Below, piece by piece: positions 25,995 through 35,114 of a stretch of DNA of 64,000 nt. Numbering within the stretch: position 1 is the stretch's first letter; each line of letters begins with the position of its first letter. The stretch is taken from positions 180,614 to 244,613 of the forward strand of contig NZ_CADIJO010000009.1 in the NCBI RefSeq assembly GCF_902859705.1, given 5' to 3'. This DNA comes from Achromobacter deleyi. GTDB taxonomy: Bacteria; Pseudomonadota; Gammaproteobacteria; Burkholderiales; Burkholderiaceae_B. The translations under genes and the position numbers were made by a program. The notes beneath the pieces are model-generated. The model was not told the origin of the DNA. It did not search any database and saw only the letters and a list, made by a program, of their open reading frames with translations.

Positions 25995-27032
25995 ATGATG
26001 TCCCCTCCCCTCTGGATCAGCGAGTCCCAGGTGACGCAGCTGCTGTCGCTGGAACAGGCCATCCCCGCGCTCGAACGCGGCTTGCGGTTGCAGGCCGAGG
26101 CCGCTGCGGCCAACATGGCCAAGACCATGCTGCAGTTCGACCGCAATAACCTGCACGCCCTGGGCGCGCGGGTGGGCGATTACGTGGGCACCAAGACCTG
26201 GGCACACACCCAGGGCGGCACCTGCCCCCTGCTGCTCTTGTGGCACGCCGCCGACGGGCAGCTGGCTGCGGTGATCGAGGCCTTTGCCCTGGGCAATCTG
26301 CGTACCGGCGGCACGTCGGGCGTGGCGACCGACTGGCTGGCGCGGCCCGATGCCCGCGTGATGGCGCTGGCGGGCACCGGCAAGCAGTCGCTGTCGCAGG
26401 TGGCGGCGGTGCTGGCGGTGCGCGAGATCAACGAAGTCCGCGTCTACAGCCCCACGCCCGCGTCCCGCGATGCCTTTGCCGAGCGCATCTCGCAGGAATT
26501 CGCCAGCCGCGGCGTGCGCGCCCGCAGCTGCGCGACCATGGCGCGGGCGGCCGAAGGCGCCGACGTGATCACCCTGGTCACGCGGGCCGACGAGCCCTTC
26601 CTGGATGCTGCCATGCTGGCGCCCGGCGCGCACCTGAACGCCGTGGGCGCCATTGCGCCCGACCGGGAAGAATTCACGCAGGATGTGTTCGACCGGGCCG
26701 CCGTGGTGGCCGTGGACGACCTGACCAGCGTCAAGAACCTGTCGCGGGAATTTCGCAGCCGCTACGGCGATGCGCAGCAAGCCGGCTGGAACGGCGTGAC
26801 GCGCCTGGCCGATCTGGTGCTGGCCGGCCGGCGCCGGAATGCGGGCTGCGACCTGACGCTGTTCAAGGCCATGGGCATGGGCATTTCGGATGTCGCGCTG
26901 GGCATCGACGTGCTGGTGCGCGCCCGCCAGGCCGGCCTGGGCCAGCCGCTGGCCGTGCCCGTCAAAAGCAAACCCCGTTTCTTTGGCGCAGCCGATGCGC
27001 CGTCATCAGCCTCTTCTGGAGTACGAGCATGA
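25995..27032 (+). CDS. ornithine cyclodeaminase/mu-crystallin-family protein
   Basis: A 345-residue NAD(P)-binding protein. The start at 25995 has TAGGAA upstream and only 7 nt separate it from the CMD-like gene. N-terminal dimerisation strands are followed by TKTWAHTQGGTCPLLLL, the Rossmann loop region VMALAGTGKQSLSQVAAV (variant of GxGxQ) and a C-terminal FKAMGMGISDVALGIDVL typical of the family. Members include ornithine cyclodeaminase, ketimine reductases and alanine or tauropine-type dehydrogenases; the canonical ornithine-binding set was not verified. It overlaps the bicupin start by ATGA. Confidence 0.87.
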   Translation: MMSPPLWISESQVTQLLSLEQAIPALERGLRLQAEAAAANMAKTMLQFDRNNLHALGARVGDYVGTKTWAHTQGGTCPLLLLWHAADGQLAAVIEAFALGNLRTGGTSGVATDWLARPDARVMALAGTGKQSLSQVAAVLAVREINEVRVYSPTPASRDAFAERISQEFASRGVRARSCATMARAAEGADVITLVTRADEPFLDAAMLAPGAHLNAVGAIAPDREEFTQDVFDRAAVVAVDDLTSVKNLSREFRSRYGDAQQAGWNGVTRLADLVLAGRRRNAGCDLTLFKAMGMGISDVALGIDVLVRARQAGLGQPLAVPVKSKPRFFGAADAPSSASSGVRA

Positions 27033-28165
27033 ATCCCTTGCGCCGCGAATTCGATCGCGTGAACGGCCGCTTTCTCGACCTGGGCGGCGCCGCGCCGCAA
27101 TCGCGCAACACCCAGTGGGCCCCGATCGTGATCACCAAGGAAGAGATCGACGCCGAGGTGCAGCGCCTGGCCAGCATCGCCCTGCCGCCGTCGGGCCGCC
27201 GCGAATCGCTGATCGTGCATCCCGACGCCCGCGATTTCGCCCCAGGCATGGCGCCGGGTATCCAGGTGCGCCTGTCGGTGCTCAAGCCCGGCGAACGTAC
27301 CGAGCCCTTCCGCCACAACGCCACCGAGGTGAATTTCTGCATCGCCGGTTCCGGCCGCTGCGAGGTCGGCGGGCGCAGCATCGCCTTCAAGCAGTACGAC
27401 GTCTGGAACCATCCCAGCTACAGCGCCTATGCGCACATCAACGACGGCACTGACCTGCAGGTGCGCCTGACGTATTCCAACGTGCCGCTGTTGCAGTTCA
27501 TGGACATCTACGTGGCCGAAAGCGAGTGGCCCGAGCCGGCCGCCCGGGCCGAGTCCGCGAGCGACCCGGCCGACCCGCGCCGGCGCAATCCGTTCGGCAC
27601 CTTTCCGGTGTCGGAAGACGGCGGCCTGCTGATGCCCTACGAGACCTTGATCAATCCGACGGCGGTGGCGTCACGGCCGCTGCATTTCGCCTGGGACAAG
27701 GTCAAGCCGCAGCTGGACAAGCTGGAAGCGCTGGGCAAGGACTACATCGGCCGCCGGCTGTACATGTACTACAACCCGGCGACCGGACGGTTCAATGGCA
27801 TCACGCCCAATTTCTTTGCCACCATGACCATACGGCCGCCGAAGATCGTGGACCGGCCGCATCGCCACGTATCGGCCGCCATCAACTACTACTTCTCGGG
27901 CAGCGGCTACAGCATGGTGGCCGGCAACCGGTACGAATGGAAGGCGGGCGACCTGATGCTGTCGGCGCCAGGCTGGGCCGTGCACAACCATGCATCCTAT
28001 GACGACTACGTGTACGAGCTGACGGTGCAGGACCAGCCGCTGAACATCTATATGGAATCGCTGCTGTGGCAGGAAGACCTGCACCACCCTGCCCTGGTGC
28101 TGGGCAAGGAAGACGGCTTTGGCACCAACCGCGGCGACGTCAGCGCGCCGGCGGCTCGCGGGTAG
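27029..28165 (+). CDS. bicupin, gentisate 1,2-dioxygenase-like
   Basis: A 378-residue double-cupin protein. The N-terminal cupin carries His96 in EPFRHNATEVNFCIAGSGR and His128 and His136. The C-terminal cupin has PHRHVSAAINYYFSGSG with His278 and His280 and PGWAVHNH with His319/His321, matching metal ligands of gentisate/salicylate-type ring-cleaving dioxygenases. It may open a hydroxylated ring, or bind a carboxylate without cleavage. It overlaps the OCD-family gene by 4 nt, and its last 26 nt overlap the convergent LysR gene. Confidence 0.82.
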   Translation: MNPLRREFDRVNGRFLDLGGAAPQSRNTQWAPIVITKEEIDAEVQRLASIALPPSGRRESLIVHPDARDFAPGMAPGIQVRLSVLKPGERTEPFRHNATEVNFCIAGSGRCEVGGRSIAFKQYDVWNHPSYSAYAHINDGTDLQVRLTYSNVPLLQFMDIYVAESEWPEPAARAESASDPADPRRRNPFGTFPVSEDGGLLMPYETLINPTAVASRPLHFAWDKVKPQLDKLEALGKDYIGRRLYMYYNPATGRFNGITPNFFATMTIRPPKIVDRPHRHVSAAINYYFSGSGYSMVAGNRYEWKAGDLMLSAPGWAVHNHASYDDYVYELTVQDQPLNIYMESLLWQEDLHHPALVLGKEDGFGTNRGDVSAPAARG

Positions 28166-29063
28166 CGTCGCGTGTCGATTCCCGCAGCACGCGCGCAAAG
28201 GCCTGGGCCGTGGGATTGAGGTTGTCGGCCCGGCGGGCGCAGTACAGGTCCACGTCGAAGGCGTTGGCCCGCCCCGACAGCGGCCGGTACTGCACGCCCG
28301 TGCCGCGCAGCGTGGCGGCCGATTCGGGCACCAGCGCCACGCCCATGCCGCATTCCACCATCGACAGCAAGGTGGGCAGCACGCTTTCGTAGACGATGTG
28401 CGGCCGCACATTGTGGTCGCGGAACAGGCGTGTCTGCACGCTGTGGAAATAGAACGAGGCCTCGCGCTGGAAGCCGACGACGTCCTGGCCGTCCAGCCGG
28501 GCCATCGGCACGCGCTCGTAGCGGTTCAGGGGGTGGTCCGCCGGCAGCGCCAGGATCATCTTTTCGCGGTGCACCCGTTCATATACGAAGTCTGGCTCTT
28601 CGGCGCGCGGCAGGCGGCGAAAGATGGCCAGGTCGATGGTGCCGGCCGCCAGCTTGTCGGCCAATTCGCCCGTCAGGGCGTGTTCCAGCGCCAGTTCGAC
28701 GTCGGGATATTCAGCGCGATAGCGCGACAGCGCGGGCGGCAGCACCTGGTAGGCCGCCGTACTGACGAAGCCCACCGTCAGGCGGCCGGCATCGCCGCTG
28801 CCGGCGCGCCGCGCGGCATGCACCGCGGCATCTCCTTCCGCCTGCAGCCGCCGGGCGTGCTGCAGCAGCACTTCGCCGGCCCGGGTCAGCTTGACCGAAC
28901 GGGTCGAGCGCACGAAGAGTTCAGCGCCCACCTGGGCCTCGAACTGGCGGATCAATTGGCTGAGCGGCGGTTGGCTGATGTTGAGCCGGGCCGCCGCATT
29001 GCCAAAATGCAGCTCTTCGGCCACCACCACAAAGGCGCGTAGCGCACGCGAGATCAGGGGCAT
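28140..29063 (-). CDS. LysR-family transcriptional regulator
   Basis: A 307-residue LTTR with winged helix at 1-62 (ALRAFVVVAEELHFGNAAARLNISQPPLSQLIRQFEAQVGAELFVRSTRSVKLT), of the BenM/CatM-like subgroup that recognises aromatic ring-cleavage products. The effector domain includes RRLPRAEEPDFVYERVHREKMILALP. It is divergent from the amidase-liv operon across 164 nt and convergent with the bicupin gene, so either operon is a possible target. Confidence 0.92.
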   Translation of the reverse strand: MPLISRALRAFVVVAEELHFGNAAARLNISQPPLSQLIRQFEAQVGAELFVRSTRSVKLTRAGEVLLQHARRLQAEGDAAVHAARRAGSGDAGRLTVGFVSTAAYQVLPPALSRYRAEYPDVELALEHALTGELADKLAAGTIDLAIFRRLPRAEEPDFVYERVHREKMILALPADHPLNRYERVPMARLDGQDVVGFQREASFYFHSVQTRLFRDHNVRPHIVYESVLPTLLSMVECGMGVALVPESAATLRGTGVQYRPLSGRANAFDVDLYCARRADNLNPTAQAFARVLRESTRDATREPPAR

Positions 29064-29227
29064 GGCGTTTCCGGGGGCAGTTTGGCAGGGATCGGGTTGG
29101 CGGGGTCGGCTCTAGGGCGGTCGGCCCATGGCAATTAGGTCAGTATTCAACTTAATCAGCCGTTTTTATTGTATTAGACAACCCAATCGCCCATCAATAG
29201 AGTTCTCGGTGACCTCCTTTCCTTTTC

Positions 29228-30520
29228 ATGGATCTCACTGTGAAGCCTCTCAATCAATGGACCGCCTGCGAAACGGCGGCCGCCGTCGCCCGCGGCGAGA
29301 TCACGCCCGAAGCCGTGGTGCGCGCCTGCCTGGACCGCATCGCCGAACGCAACGACGTGATCCAGGCCTTCGTGGCGTTCGACCCCGAACGCGCGCTGGC
29401 CGATGCCCGCCAGGCCGCGCAGTTGCCGCAGGCGCCGCTGCGCGGCGTGCCATTCGCCGCCAAGGACATCCTGGATTCGGTCGATTACCCCACCGAATAC
29501 GGCTCGCCCATCTACCGCGGCCACCGGCCTGCGGCCGATGCGGGCTGCATCGCCCTGGCCCGTCACCGCGGCGCCGTGCTGCTGGGCAAGGTCGCCACCG
29601 GCGAGTTCGCCACGCAGACGCCCAGCCGGGCCACCAATCCCTTGCGCACCAGCCATACGCCGGGAGGCTCGTCCAGCGGGTCGGCCGCTGCGGTGGCGGA
29701 CGGCATGGTGCCGGTGGCGTTCGGCACCCAGACCACCGCGTCGATCGTTCGCCCGGCGGTGTATTGCGGCGTGGTGGGCTACAAGCCCAGCTTCGGCCTG
29801 ATCGCGCCGGGCGGCATGAAGGCGTTGAGCCCGTCGCAGGACACCGTGGGCGTCATTACGCGCGACGTGGCCGACGCGGCCTTCTTCACCCTGGGCCTGC
29901 ACGCCGCCCGCGACGTGTCGGCGGCGGCCGGCCTGCGGCCCCGCATCGGCCTGTGCCTGTCGCGGCAGTGGGATTACGCCCAGCCGGCCACGGTTGCCGC
30001 CATCGACCGCGCCGCCGCCCGCCTGGAACAGGCAGGCGCACAGGTGGAACGCTTCTGGCTGCCGCCGCAATTCGAGGCGCTGGAGGCCCTGCAACTGCGG
30101 ATATTTGCCTTCGAAGCCCGCCAATCGCTGGCGCAGGAACGGCTGCACCACGCGGACCAGCTCAGCCCGCGGCTGGCGGCCAGGCTGCGCACCGAGATCG
30201 GCCTGGATGAACACGCGCTGATGCTGCAAGAGGCCGCGCGGATGCGGGCGCAGGTGAACCTGCTGTTCGACCGCTACGACGTGCTGCTCTACCCGGCGGC
30301 CGAAGGCGAGGCCGAGGCCGGATATGACTCGGCCGGCTCGCCCCGCTACGGCGCGATCTGGACGCTGCTGCACGTGCCCTGCATTTCGTTTCCGCTGGAC
30401 ATCGGGCCGGGCGGCCTGCCGATCGGCGCGCAACTGATCGGCCCGTATGGGCAGGACACGCGCCTGCTGGCGGCCGCCAGGTTCGCCACCCAGGCGCTGG
30501 ATCTGCCGTCCGCGTCCTGA
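29228..30520 (+). CDS. amidase signature-family hydrolase
   Basis: A 430-residue amidase. The Ser-cis-Ser-Lys triad is seen: Lys79 in PFAAKDILDS, cis-Ser in the GGSSSGSAAAVADG block (147-159) and the nucleophile Ser172 in GTQTTASIVRPA; the usual Gly before the nucleophile is Ala here. It hydrolyses a carboxamide to acid and ammonia. No strong Shine-Dalgarno precedes the ATG; a GTG at 29240 is an alternative. It heads an operon with a complete Liv-type ABC transporter and a PuuE-like deacetylase, implying that the imported compound is an amide. Confidence 0.92.
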   Translation: MDLTVKPLNQWTACETAAAVARGEITPEAVVRACLDRIAERNDVIQAFVAFDPERALADARQAAQLPQAPLRGVPFAAKDILDSVDYPTEYGSPIYRGHRPAADAGCIALARHRGAVLLGKVATGEFATQTPSRATNPLRTSHTPGGSSSGSAAAVADGMVPVAFGTQTTASIVRPAVYCGVVGYKPSFGLIAPGGMKALSPSQDTVGVITRDVADAAFFTLGLHAARDVSAAAGLRPRIGLCLSRQWDYAQPATVAAIDRAAARLEQAGAQVERFWLPPQFEALEALQLRIFAFEARQSLAQERLHHADQLSPRLAARLRTEIGLDEHALMLQEAARMRAQVNLLFDRYDVLLYPAAEGEAEAGYDSAGSPRYGAIWTLLHVPCISFPLDIGPGGLPIGAQLIGPYGQDTRLLAAARFATQALDLPSAS

Positions 30521-30556
30521 ACAGATTCAACCGCAGCATCGACAAGGGGAAATACC

Positions 30557-31723
30557 ATGCAAACGAAAAAATGGCTGGCTGCACTGGCGCTGGCGTTGCC
30601 CGCGCTGGGCGTGCAGGCCCAGGAAACGCTCAAGATCGGTGGCATCGGTCCGCTGTCCGGCGGCGGCACCGCCTGGGGCCTGGCCGTGCAGCGCGGCGTG
30701 CAGATGGCCATCGACGAGGTCAACGCCCAGGGCGGCCTGAAGATCGGCGGCCAGACCTACAAGCCGGAACTGGTCATGTACGACGACAAGTACAGCGCCA
30801 CCGGCGGCCGCAGCGCGGCCGAACGGCTGGTCAACCTGGACAAGGTGAAGTTCATCATCGGGCCGATCGGCACGCCCTCGGTGATGGCGGTGGTGCCGAT
30901 CGTGAACGAGGCCCGCGTCATCATGCTGTCCAACGGCTACGCGCCGGACATCCTCAAGCAAGGCGGCCAGAACGGCTACAACTTCCGCACCATGAACAGC
31001 AACGTCGAGTTCGGCCCGGCGATGGTGAAGTGGTTGAAGGAAAACCGGCCCCAGGCCCGCAAGGTGGCGCTGATCGTGCCCAACGACGCCACCGGCCAGG
31101 TCGTCATGCCCACGCTGGGCAAGGCCTACCAGGACGCCGGCTACACCGTCTGGTCGGAAAGCTACGAGCGCGGGTCCAAGGAATTCGCACCGCTTTTGAC
31201 CCGGATGCTGGCCCAGGGCGTCGACGTGCTGGACCTGAACCTGAACGCGCCGGGTGAAGCCGGCCTGTTGACCAAGCAGGCCCGCCAGGTGGGCTTCAAG
31301 GGCATCATCTGGCAGGTGGGCGGCCCCGGCATCGACGAGGTCGCGGACATTGCCGGCCCCTATGCCGAAGGCTTCATGTCGTATGACGTGTTCGACTTCA
31401 ACGAGCCGGCCGCGCGCCGTTTCGTCGACGCCTACAAACAGCGCTGGAGCGGCGTCATCAATGCACAGACGCCCGGCTGGTACAACTCGGCGCGCATCCT
31501 GTTCAAGGCCATGGAAACCGCCGGCACCACCACCGATACCGACAAGGTGCGGGCCGCGCTGGAAAACCTGGGCGGCTTTGACGCCGGCATCTACGGCCCG
31601 GTGGTCTGGGGCGGCGCCAAGGCCTATGGCGTGAACCACCAGCTGCTGAACCGGTTCTGGGTCACCGAGATCCGCGACGGCAAGCCGCATGCCCTGGCGA
31701 CGCTGTCGCCGGCCCGCGAATAA
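30557..31723 (+). CDS. branched-chain-amino-acid-type ABC substrate-binding protein
   Basis: A 388-residue periplasmic protein (signal peptide ending GVQA, residue about 22) of the Leu/Ile/Val-binding (Peripla_BP_6) family. Visible features are KIGGIGPLSGGGTAWGLAVQRGVQMAIDEVNAQGG, the hinge area with IIGPIGTPSVMAVVPIVNEARVIML, and WYNSARILFKAMETAGTTTDTDKVRAALEN. AAGGGGAAATACC precedes the ATG. It feeds the LivHMGF-type complex encoded next. The linked amidase and deacetylase suggest a cyclic or amide ligand rather than leucine. Confidence 0.94.
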   Translation: MQTKKWLAALALALPALGVQAQETLKIGGIGPLSGGGTAWGLAVQRGVQMAIDEVNAQGGLKIGGQTYKPELVMYDDKYSATGGRSAAERLVNLDKVKFIIGPIGTPSVMAVVPIVNEARVIMLSNGYAPDILKQGGQNGYNFRTMNSNVEFGPAMVKWLKENRPQARKVALIVPNDATGQVVMPTLGKAYQDAGYTVWSESYERGSKEFAPLLTRMLAQGVDVLDLNLNAPGEAGLLTKQARQVGFKGIIWQVGGPGIDEVADIAGPYAEGFMSYDVFDFNEPAARRFVDAYKQRWSGVINAQTPGWYNSARILFKAMETAGTTTDTDKVRAALENLGGFDAGIYGPVVWGGAKAYGVNHQLLNRFWVTEIRDGKPHALATLSPARE

Positions 31724-31750
31724 CGCGGCCCCGCCGCCCGAGGCATCGCC

Positions 31751-32620
31751 ATGTTCTCCCTACCTGTCCTGACGCAGGTGCTGGTCAACGGCCTGAGCCT
31801 GAGCGCGATCTATGTGCTGATCGCGCTGGGGTTCACGCTGCTGTTCGGCATCATGAAGGTCGTCAATTTCGCGCATGGCAGCTTTGCCATGCTGGGCGGC
31901 TACGCCCTCTTCTATTACTTCGGGAAATGGTCGCTGCCCTATGTGGCGGCCATCGTGCTGGCCGCCCTGACCGTGGCCGCCCTGGGCCTGGTGCTGGAAT
32001 GGCTGGTGTTCCGGCGTTTCTACCAGAAGATGTTCCAGAGCATGATCGGCCTGCTTGGCCTGGACATCGCCATCGTCTACACCGCGGTGCTGGTCTGGGA
32101 CGTGCAGGAACGCTCGGTGCCGTCGGCGCTGAGCGCCATGGTGCAGCTGGGGCCGGCGGTCATTCCCGCCGACCGGCTGATGGTGATCGGCGTGGCCATC
32201 GCGGTACTGCTGGCGTTCTGGGGCTTCATGGCCCTTACCCGCCATGGCCTGGCCATGCGGGCGGCGGCCGAAGACATCGAGATCGCCCAGGCCCAGGGCG
32301 TGAACACGCGCCGCATCTACCAGCTGGCGTTCTTTCTGGCGGTGTTCATGACGGCGGTGGCCGGCGCCATCTATGCGCAGACGTATGCGCTGTCGCCGTT
32401 CATGGGCGAACGGCCGCTGATGGTGGCGTTCATCGTCGTCATCCTGGGCGGCATGGGCAGCATTCCCGGCGCCGCGCTGGGCGGCACCCTGTTCGGCTTT
32501 GGCGAAAGCCTGCTGTCGACATTCTATGGGTCGGCGGTATCGACCTTCGTGTCCTTCGGGGTGGTGATCGCGCTGCTGGTGGTGCGCCCGTGGGGCTTGC
32601 TGGGCAAACCTGAACGCTGA
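31751..32620 (+). CDS. livH: ABC permease, LivH type
   Basis: A 289-residue inner-membrane permease with about eight helices. Recognised by LLFGIMKVVNFAHGSFAMLGGYALFYYF near the N-terminus and AEDIEIAQAQGVNTRRIYQLAFFLAVFMTAVAGAIYAQTY in the cytoplasmic coupling region, plus FIVVILGGMGSIPGAALGG. It pairs with the LivM-type permease 14 nt downstream. Confidence 0.93.
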   Translation: MFSLPVLTQVLVNGLSLSAIYVLIALGFTLLFGIMKVVNFAHGSFAMLGGYALFYYFGKWSLPYVAAIVLAALTVAALGLVLEWLVFRRFYQKMFQSMIGLLGLDIAIVYTAVLVWDVQERSVPSALSAMVQLGPAVIPADRLMVIGVAIAVLLAFWGFMALTRHGLAMRAAAEDIEIAQAQGVNTRRIYQLAFFLAVFMTAVAGAIYAQTYALSPFMGERPLMVAFIVVILGGMGSIPGAALGGTLFGFGESLLSTFYGSAVSTFVSFGVVIALLVVRPWGLLGKPER

Positions 32621-32634
32621 AGGACGACCATTCC

Positions 32635-33621
32635 ATGATGCCTCATCCCCTGTCTTTGCCCGGCATGGCCGCCCGGCCGCGGCGCGCCAGCCTGGCGCTC
32701 TCCGCCGGGTCGGCCGCGCTGGCCATCCTGGGCCTGGCGCCCCTGGCGCTGGACAATCCTTTCCTGCTGGCGACCGGCGCGCTGATTCTGCTGAATGTGA
32801 TCGGCGCGGTGAGCCTGCACCTGATCATCCGCACCGGCCACATCTCGCTGGCCCATGCCGGCTTCATGGGCGTGGGCGCCTATGCCTGCGCGCTGTCGGT
32901 GCTGCGGTTCGACCTGCCGCCTGCAATCGGCCTGGCCATCGGCGCGGCTGCGGCCGGTGCGCTGGCGCTGCTGGTCGGGCCGGTGCTGCTGCGCCTGACC
33001 GGCAAATACTTCGTGCTGGTGACCTTCCTTTTGGGCGAGATCATCCGGCTGGTGCTGGTCGAATGGCAAAGCGTCACCGGCGGGGCCAGCGGCCTGTCGA
33101 ACCTGCCGCCCCTGAATGCCGCCTGGACGTCGCCGCTGGCGCAGTACTACGTGGCGCTGGCCGCGGCCGCGTTGACGGTGCTGCTGTGCGTGCGCCTGTT
33201 GCTGTCGGAGACGGGCCGCGCCATCGATGCGGTGCGCGAAGCGCCGCAGCTGACCGAGTGCACTGGCGTGCGCGGCCTGCCCTTGAAGGTCGGCGTATTC
33301 GTGCTGGGCTGCGCGCTGGCCGGCGTGCAAGGCGGTCTGCTGGCCTTTTTCATGCGCTACATCGATCCGTCCACCTTCGGCATGGCCGAGTCGCTGAACC
33401 TGGTGGTGATGAATGTGGTGGGCGGCATGTACAACGTGGTCGGCCCCATCCTCGGCGCGGTGTTCCTGGTGGCGCTGCCTGAACTCTTGCGCGGCTATGT
33501 CGAGATCCAGCGGATCCTGTTCGGAGTGGCGCTGATCGTCGTGATGGCGGCGTTTCCCGCGGGCATCGCCGGCCTGGCGGGCTGGTTCGGCAGCCGCCGC
33601 GCCCAGGGGAAAACGGCATGA
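32635..33621 (+). CDS. livM: ABC permease, LivM type
   Basis: A 328-residue inner-membrane permease. Family blocks are LHLIIRTGHISLAHAGFMGVGAYACAL, the coupling helix region GRAIDAVREAPQLTECTGVRGLPLKVGVFVLGCALAGVQGGLLAFFM, and NLVVMNVVGGMYNVVGPILGAVFLVALPELLR. Its stop overlaps the start of livG by 4 nt. Confidence 0.93.
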   Translation: MMPHPLSLPGMAARPRRASLALSAGSAALAILGLAPLALDNPFLLATGALILLNVIGAVSLHLIIRTGHISLAHAGFMGVGAYACALSVLRFDLPPAIGLAIGAAAAGALALLVGPVLLRLTGKYFVLVTFLLGEIIRLVLVEWQSVTGGASGLSNLPPLNAAWTSPLAQYYVALAAAALTVLLCVRLLLSETGRAIDAVREAPQLTECTGVRGLPLKVGVFVLGCALAGVQGGLLAFFMRYIDPSTFGMAESLNLVVMNVVGGMYNVVGPILGAVFLVALPELLRGYVEIQRILFGVALIVVMAAFPAGIAGLAGWFGSRRAQGKTA

Positions 33622-34400
33622 GCGCCCTGCTGGAAGTCCAGGACATCGGCCGCAGCTTCGGCGGCCTGAAGGCGGTGGACGGCGTCAGCTTCGACGTGCG
33701 CGAAGGCGAGATCCTCGGCATCATCGGCCCGAACGGCGCCGGCAAGACCACCCTGGTCAACCTGGTCAGCGGCGTGTTGCGCCCGACCGGCGGCGCGGTG
33801 GCCTTTGCCGGGGAACGCGTCACGGGGCTGGCGACGTCGGCCCTGAGTGCGCGCGGGCTGGTGCGCACGTTTCAGTCCACCGCCGTGTACGGCGCCTGCA
33901 CCGTGCGCGAGAACCTGGTGCGCGGCAGCTACCTGACGCGCTACCCCGGCGTGATGGCTGCGCTGTTCGGCTCGGCCCGGGCCCGCTTGCGGCGCGCCGA
34001 GGCGGACGCCTTGGTCGAACGCCTGCTCGACGACATGGCGCTGCGCGACGTTGCCGACACCCCGGCGGGCAGCCTGCCTTATGGCGTGCAGAAGATCCTG
34101 GGCATCGCCATCGCCCTGGCCGCGCGGCCGCGCCTGCTGCTGCTGGATGAACCGGTGGCCGGCCTGAGCGCCGCGGAAACCGACCAGGTGCGCGACGTGA
34201 TCCTGCAAGTGCGGGCGTCGGGCGTCACGCTGGTGGTCATCGACCACAACATGCGTTTCATCGCCGGCCTGTGCGACCGGCTGCTGGTCGTGGCCGCCGG
34301 CCGCGAGCTGGTGCGCGGCCTGCCCGGCGATGTGCTGCGCGATGCGCGGGTGGTGCAAGCTTATCTGGGGACGAAGAATGTCACTGCTGGAATTGCGTGA
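33618..34400 (+). CDS. livG: ABC ATPase, LivG type
   Basis: A 260-residue nucleotide-binding subunit. Walker A is GPNGAGKTT (about 37-45), the signature region reads SLPYGVQKILGIAIALA, and Walker B is LLLLDEPVAGLS, with the H-loop in VVIDHNMRFI. The signature has Pro-Tyr-Gly in place of the more usual Ser-Tyr-Gly. It overlaps livF by 23 nt. Confidence 0.94.
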   Translation: MSALLEVQDIGRSFGGLKAVDGVSFDVREGEILGIIGPNGAGKTTLVNLVSGVLRPTGGAVAFAGERVTGLATSALSARGLVRTFQSTAVYGACTVRENLVRGSYLTRYPGVMAALFGSARARLRRAEADALVERLLDDMALRDVADTPAGSLPYGVQKILGIAIALAARPRLLLLDEPVAGLSAAETDQVRDVILQVRASGVTLVVIDHNMRFIAGLCDRLLVVAAGRELVRGLPGDVLRDARVVQAYLGTKNVTAGIA

Positions 34401-35088
34401 TCTGGAGGTGCGCTACGGCCCGGTCGCCGGCACGCGCAAGCTGAACCTGACGGTCGAGCCGGGCGAAACGCTGGCCTTGATTGGGTCCAACGGCGCCGGC
34501 AAGAGCAGCACGCTGCGCGCCGTGGTCGGCCTGGCGCGCCACTATGGCGGCGATGTACTGTGGCAAGGCCGCAGCATCAAGGGGCTGCCGGCATCGGACG
34601 TGGTCAGGCTGGGCATCGGTTTTTCGCCCGAGGGACGGCGGGTGTTTCCGTCGCTGACGGTGGCCGAGAACCTGAAGATGGGCGCGTTCGGCCGCGGCGG
34701 CGAAAGCGCCACGGCCCGGCTGGAAGAGATCCACCGCTATTTTCCCCGGCTCAAGGAACGCAGCCGTCAGGCCGCGGGCAGCCTGTCCGGCGGCGAACAG
34801 CAGATGCTGGCGATCGGCCGTGCGCTGATGAGCCGGCCCCAGCTGTTTTTGCTGGACGAGCCGTCGCTGGGTCTCGCGCCCATCGTGGTCGAACGCATCG
34901 GCGACATCCTGCTGGAGATCCAGGCGCGCGAGGGGCTGGCGTTCGTGCTGGCCGAACAGAATGCCAACTGGGCGATGCGCGTGGCCCGCCGCACCGCCAT
35001 CCTGCAATTGGGCGAGAAAGTCTACGACGATCCCTCCGAGGCGCTGCTGTCCGACCCGCGGGTCCAGACGGCGTTCCTTGGCGTCTGA
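34378..35088 (+). CDS. livF: ABC ATPase, LivF type
   Basis: A 236-residue nucleotide-binding subunit starting inside livG at 34378. Walker A GSNGAGKSS, the LivF-specific GFSPEGRRVFPSLTVAENLKMGAF block, signature LSGGEQQMLAIGRALM and Walker B LFLLDEPSLGLAP are all present. It completes the transporter of the amidase operon. The deacetylase gene starts 26 nt downstream. Confidence 0.94.
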   Translation: MSLLELRDLEVRYGPVAGTRKLNLTVEPGETLALIGSNGAGKSSTLRAVVGLARHYGGDVLWQGRSIKGLPASDVVRLGIGFSPEGRRVFPSLTVAENLKMGAFGRGGESATARLEEIHRYFPRLKERSRQAAGSLSGGEQQMLAIGRALMSRPQLFLLDEPSLGLAPIVVERIGDILLEIQAREGLAFVLAEQNANWAMRVARRTAILQLGEKVYDDPSEALLSDPRVQTAFLGV

Positions 35089-35114
35089 CAGGAAACCACC
35101 CTGAGGAAACCACC

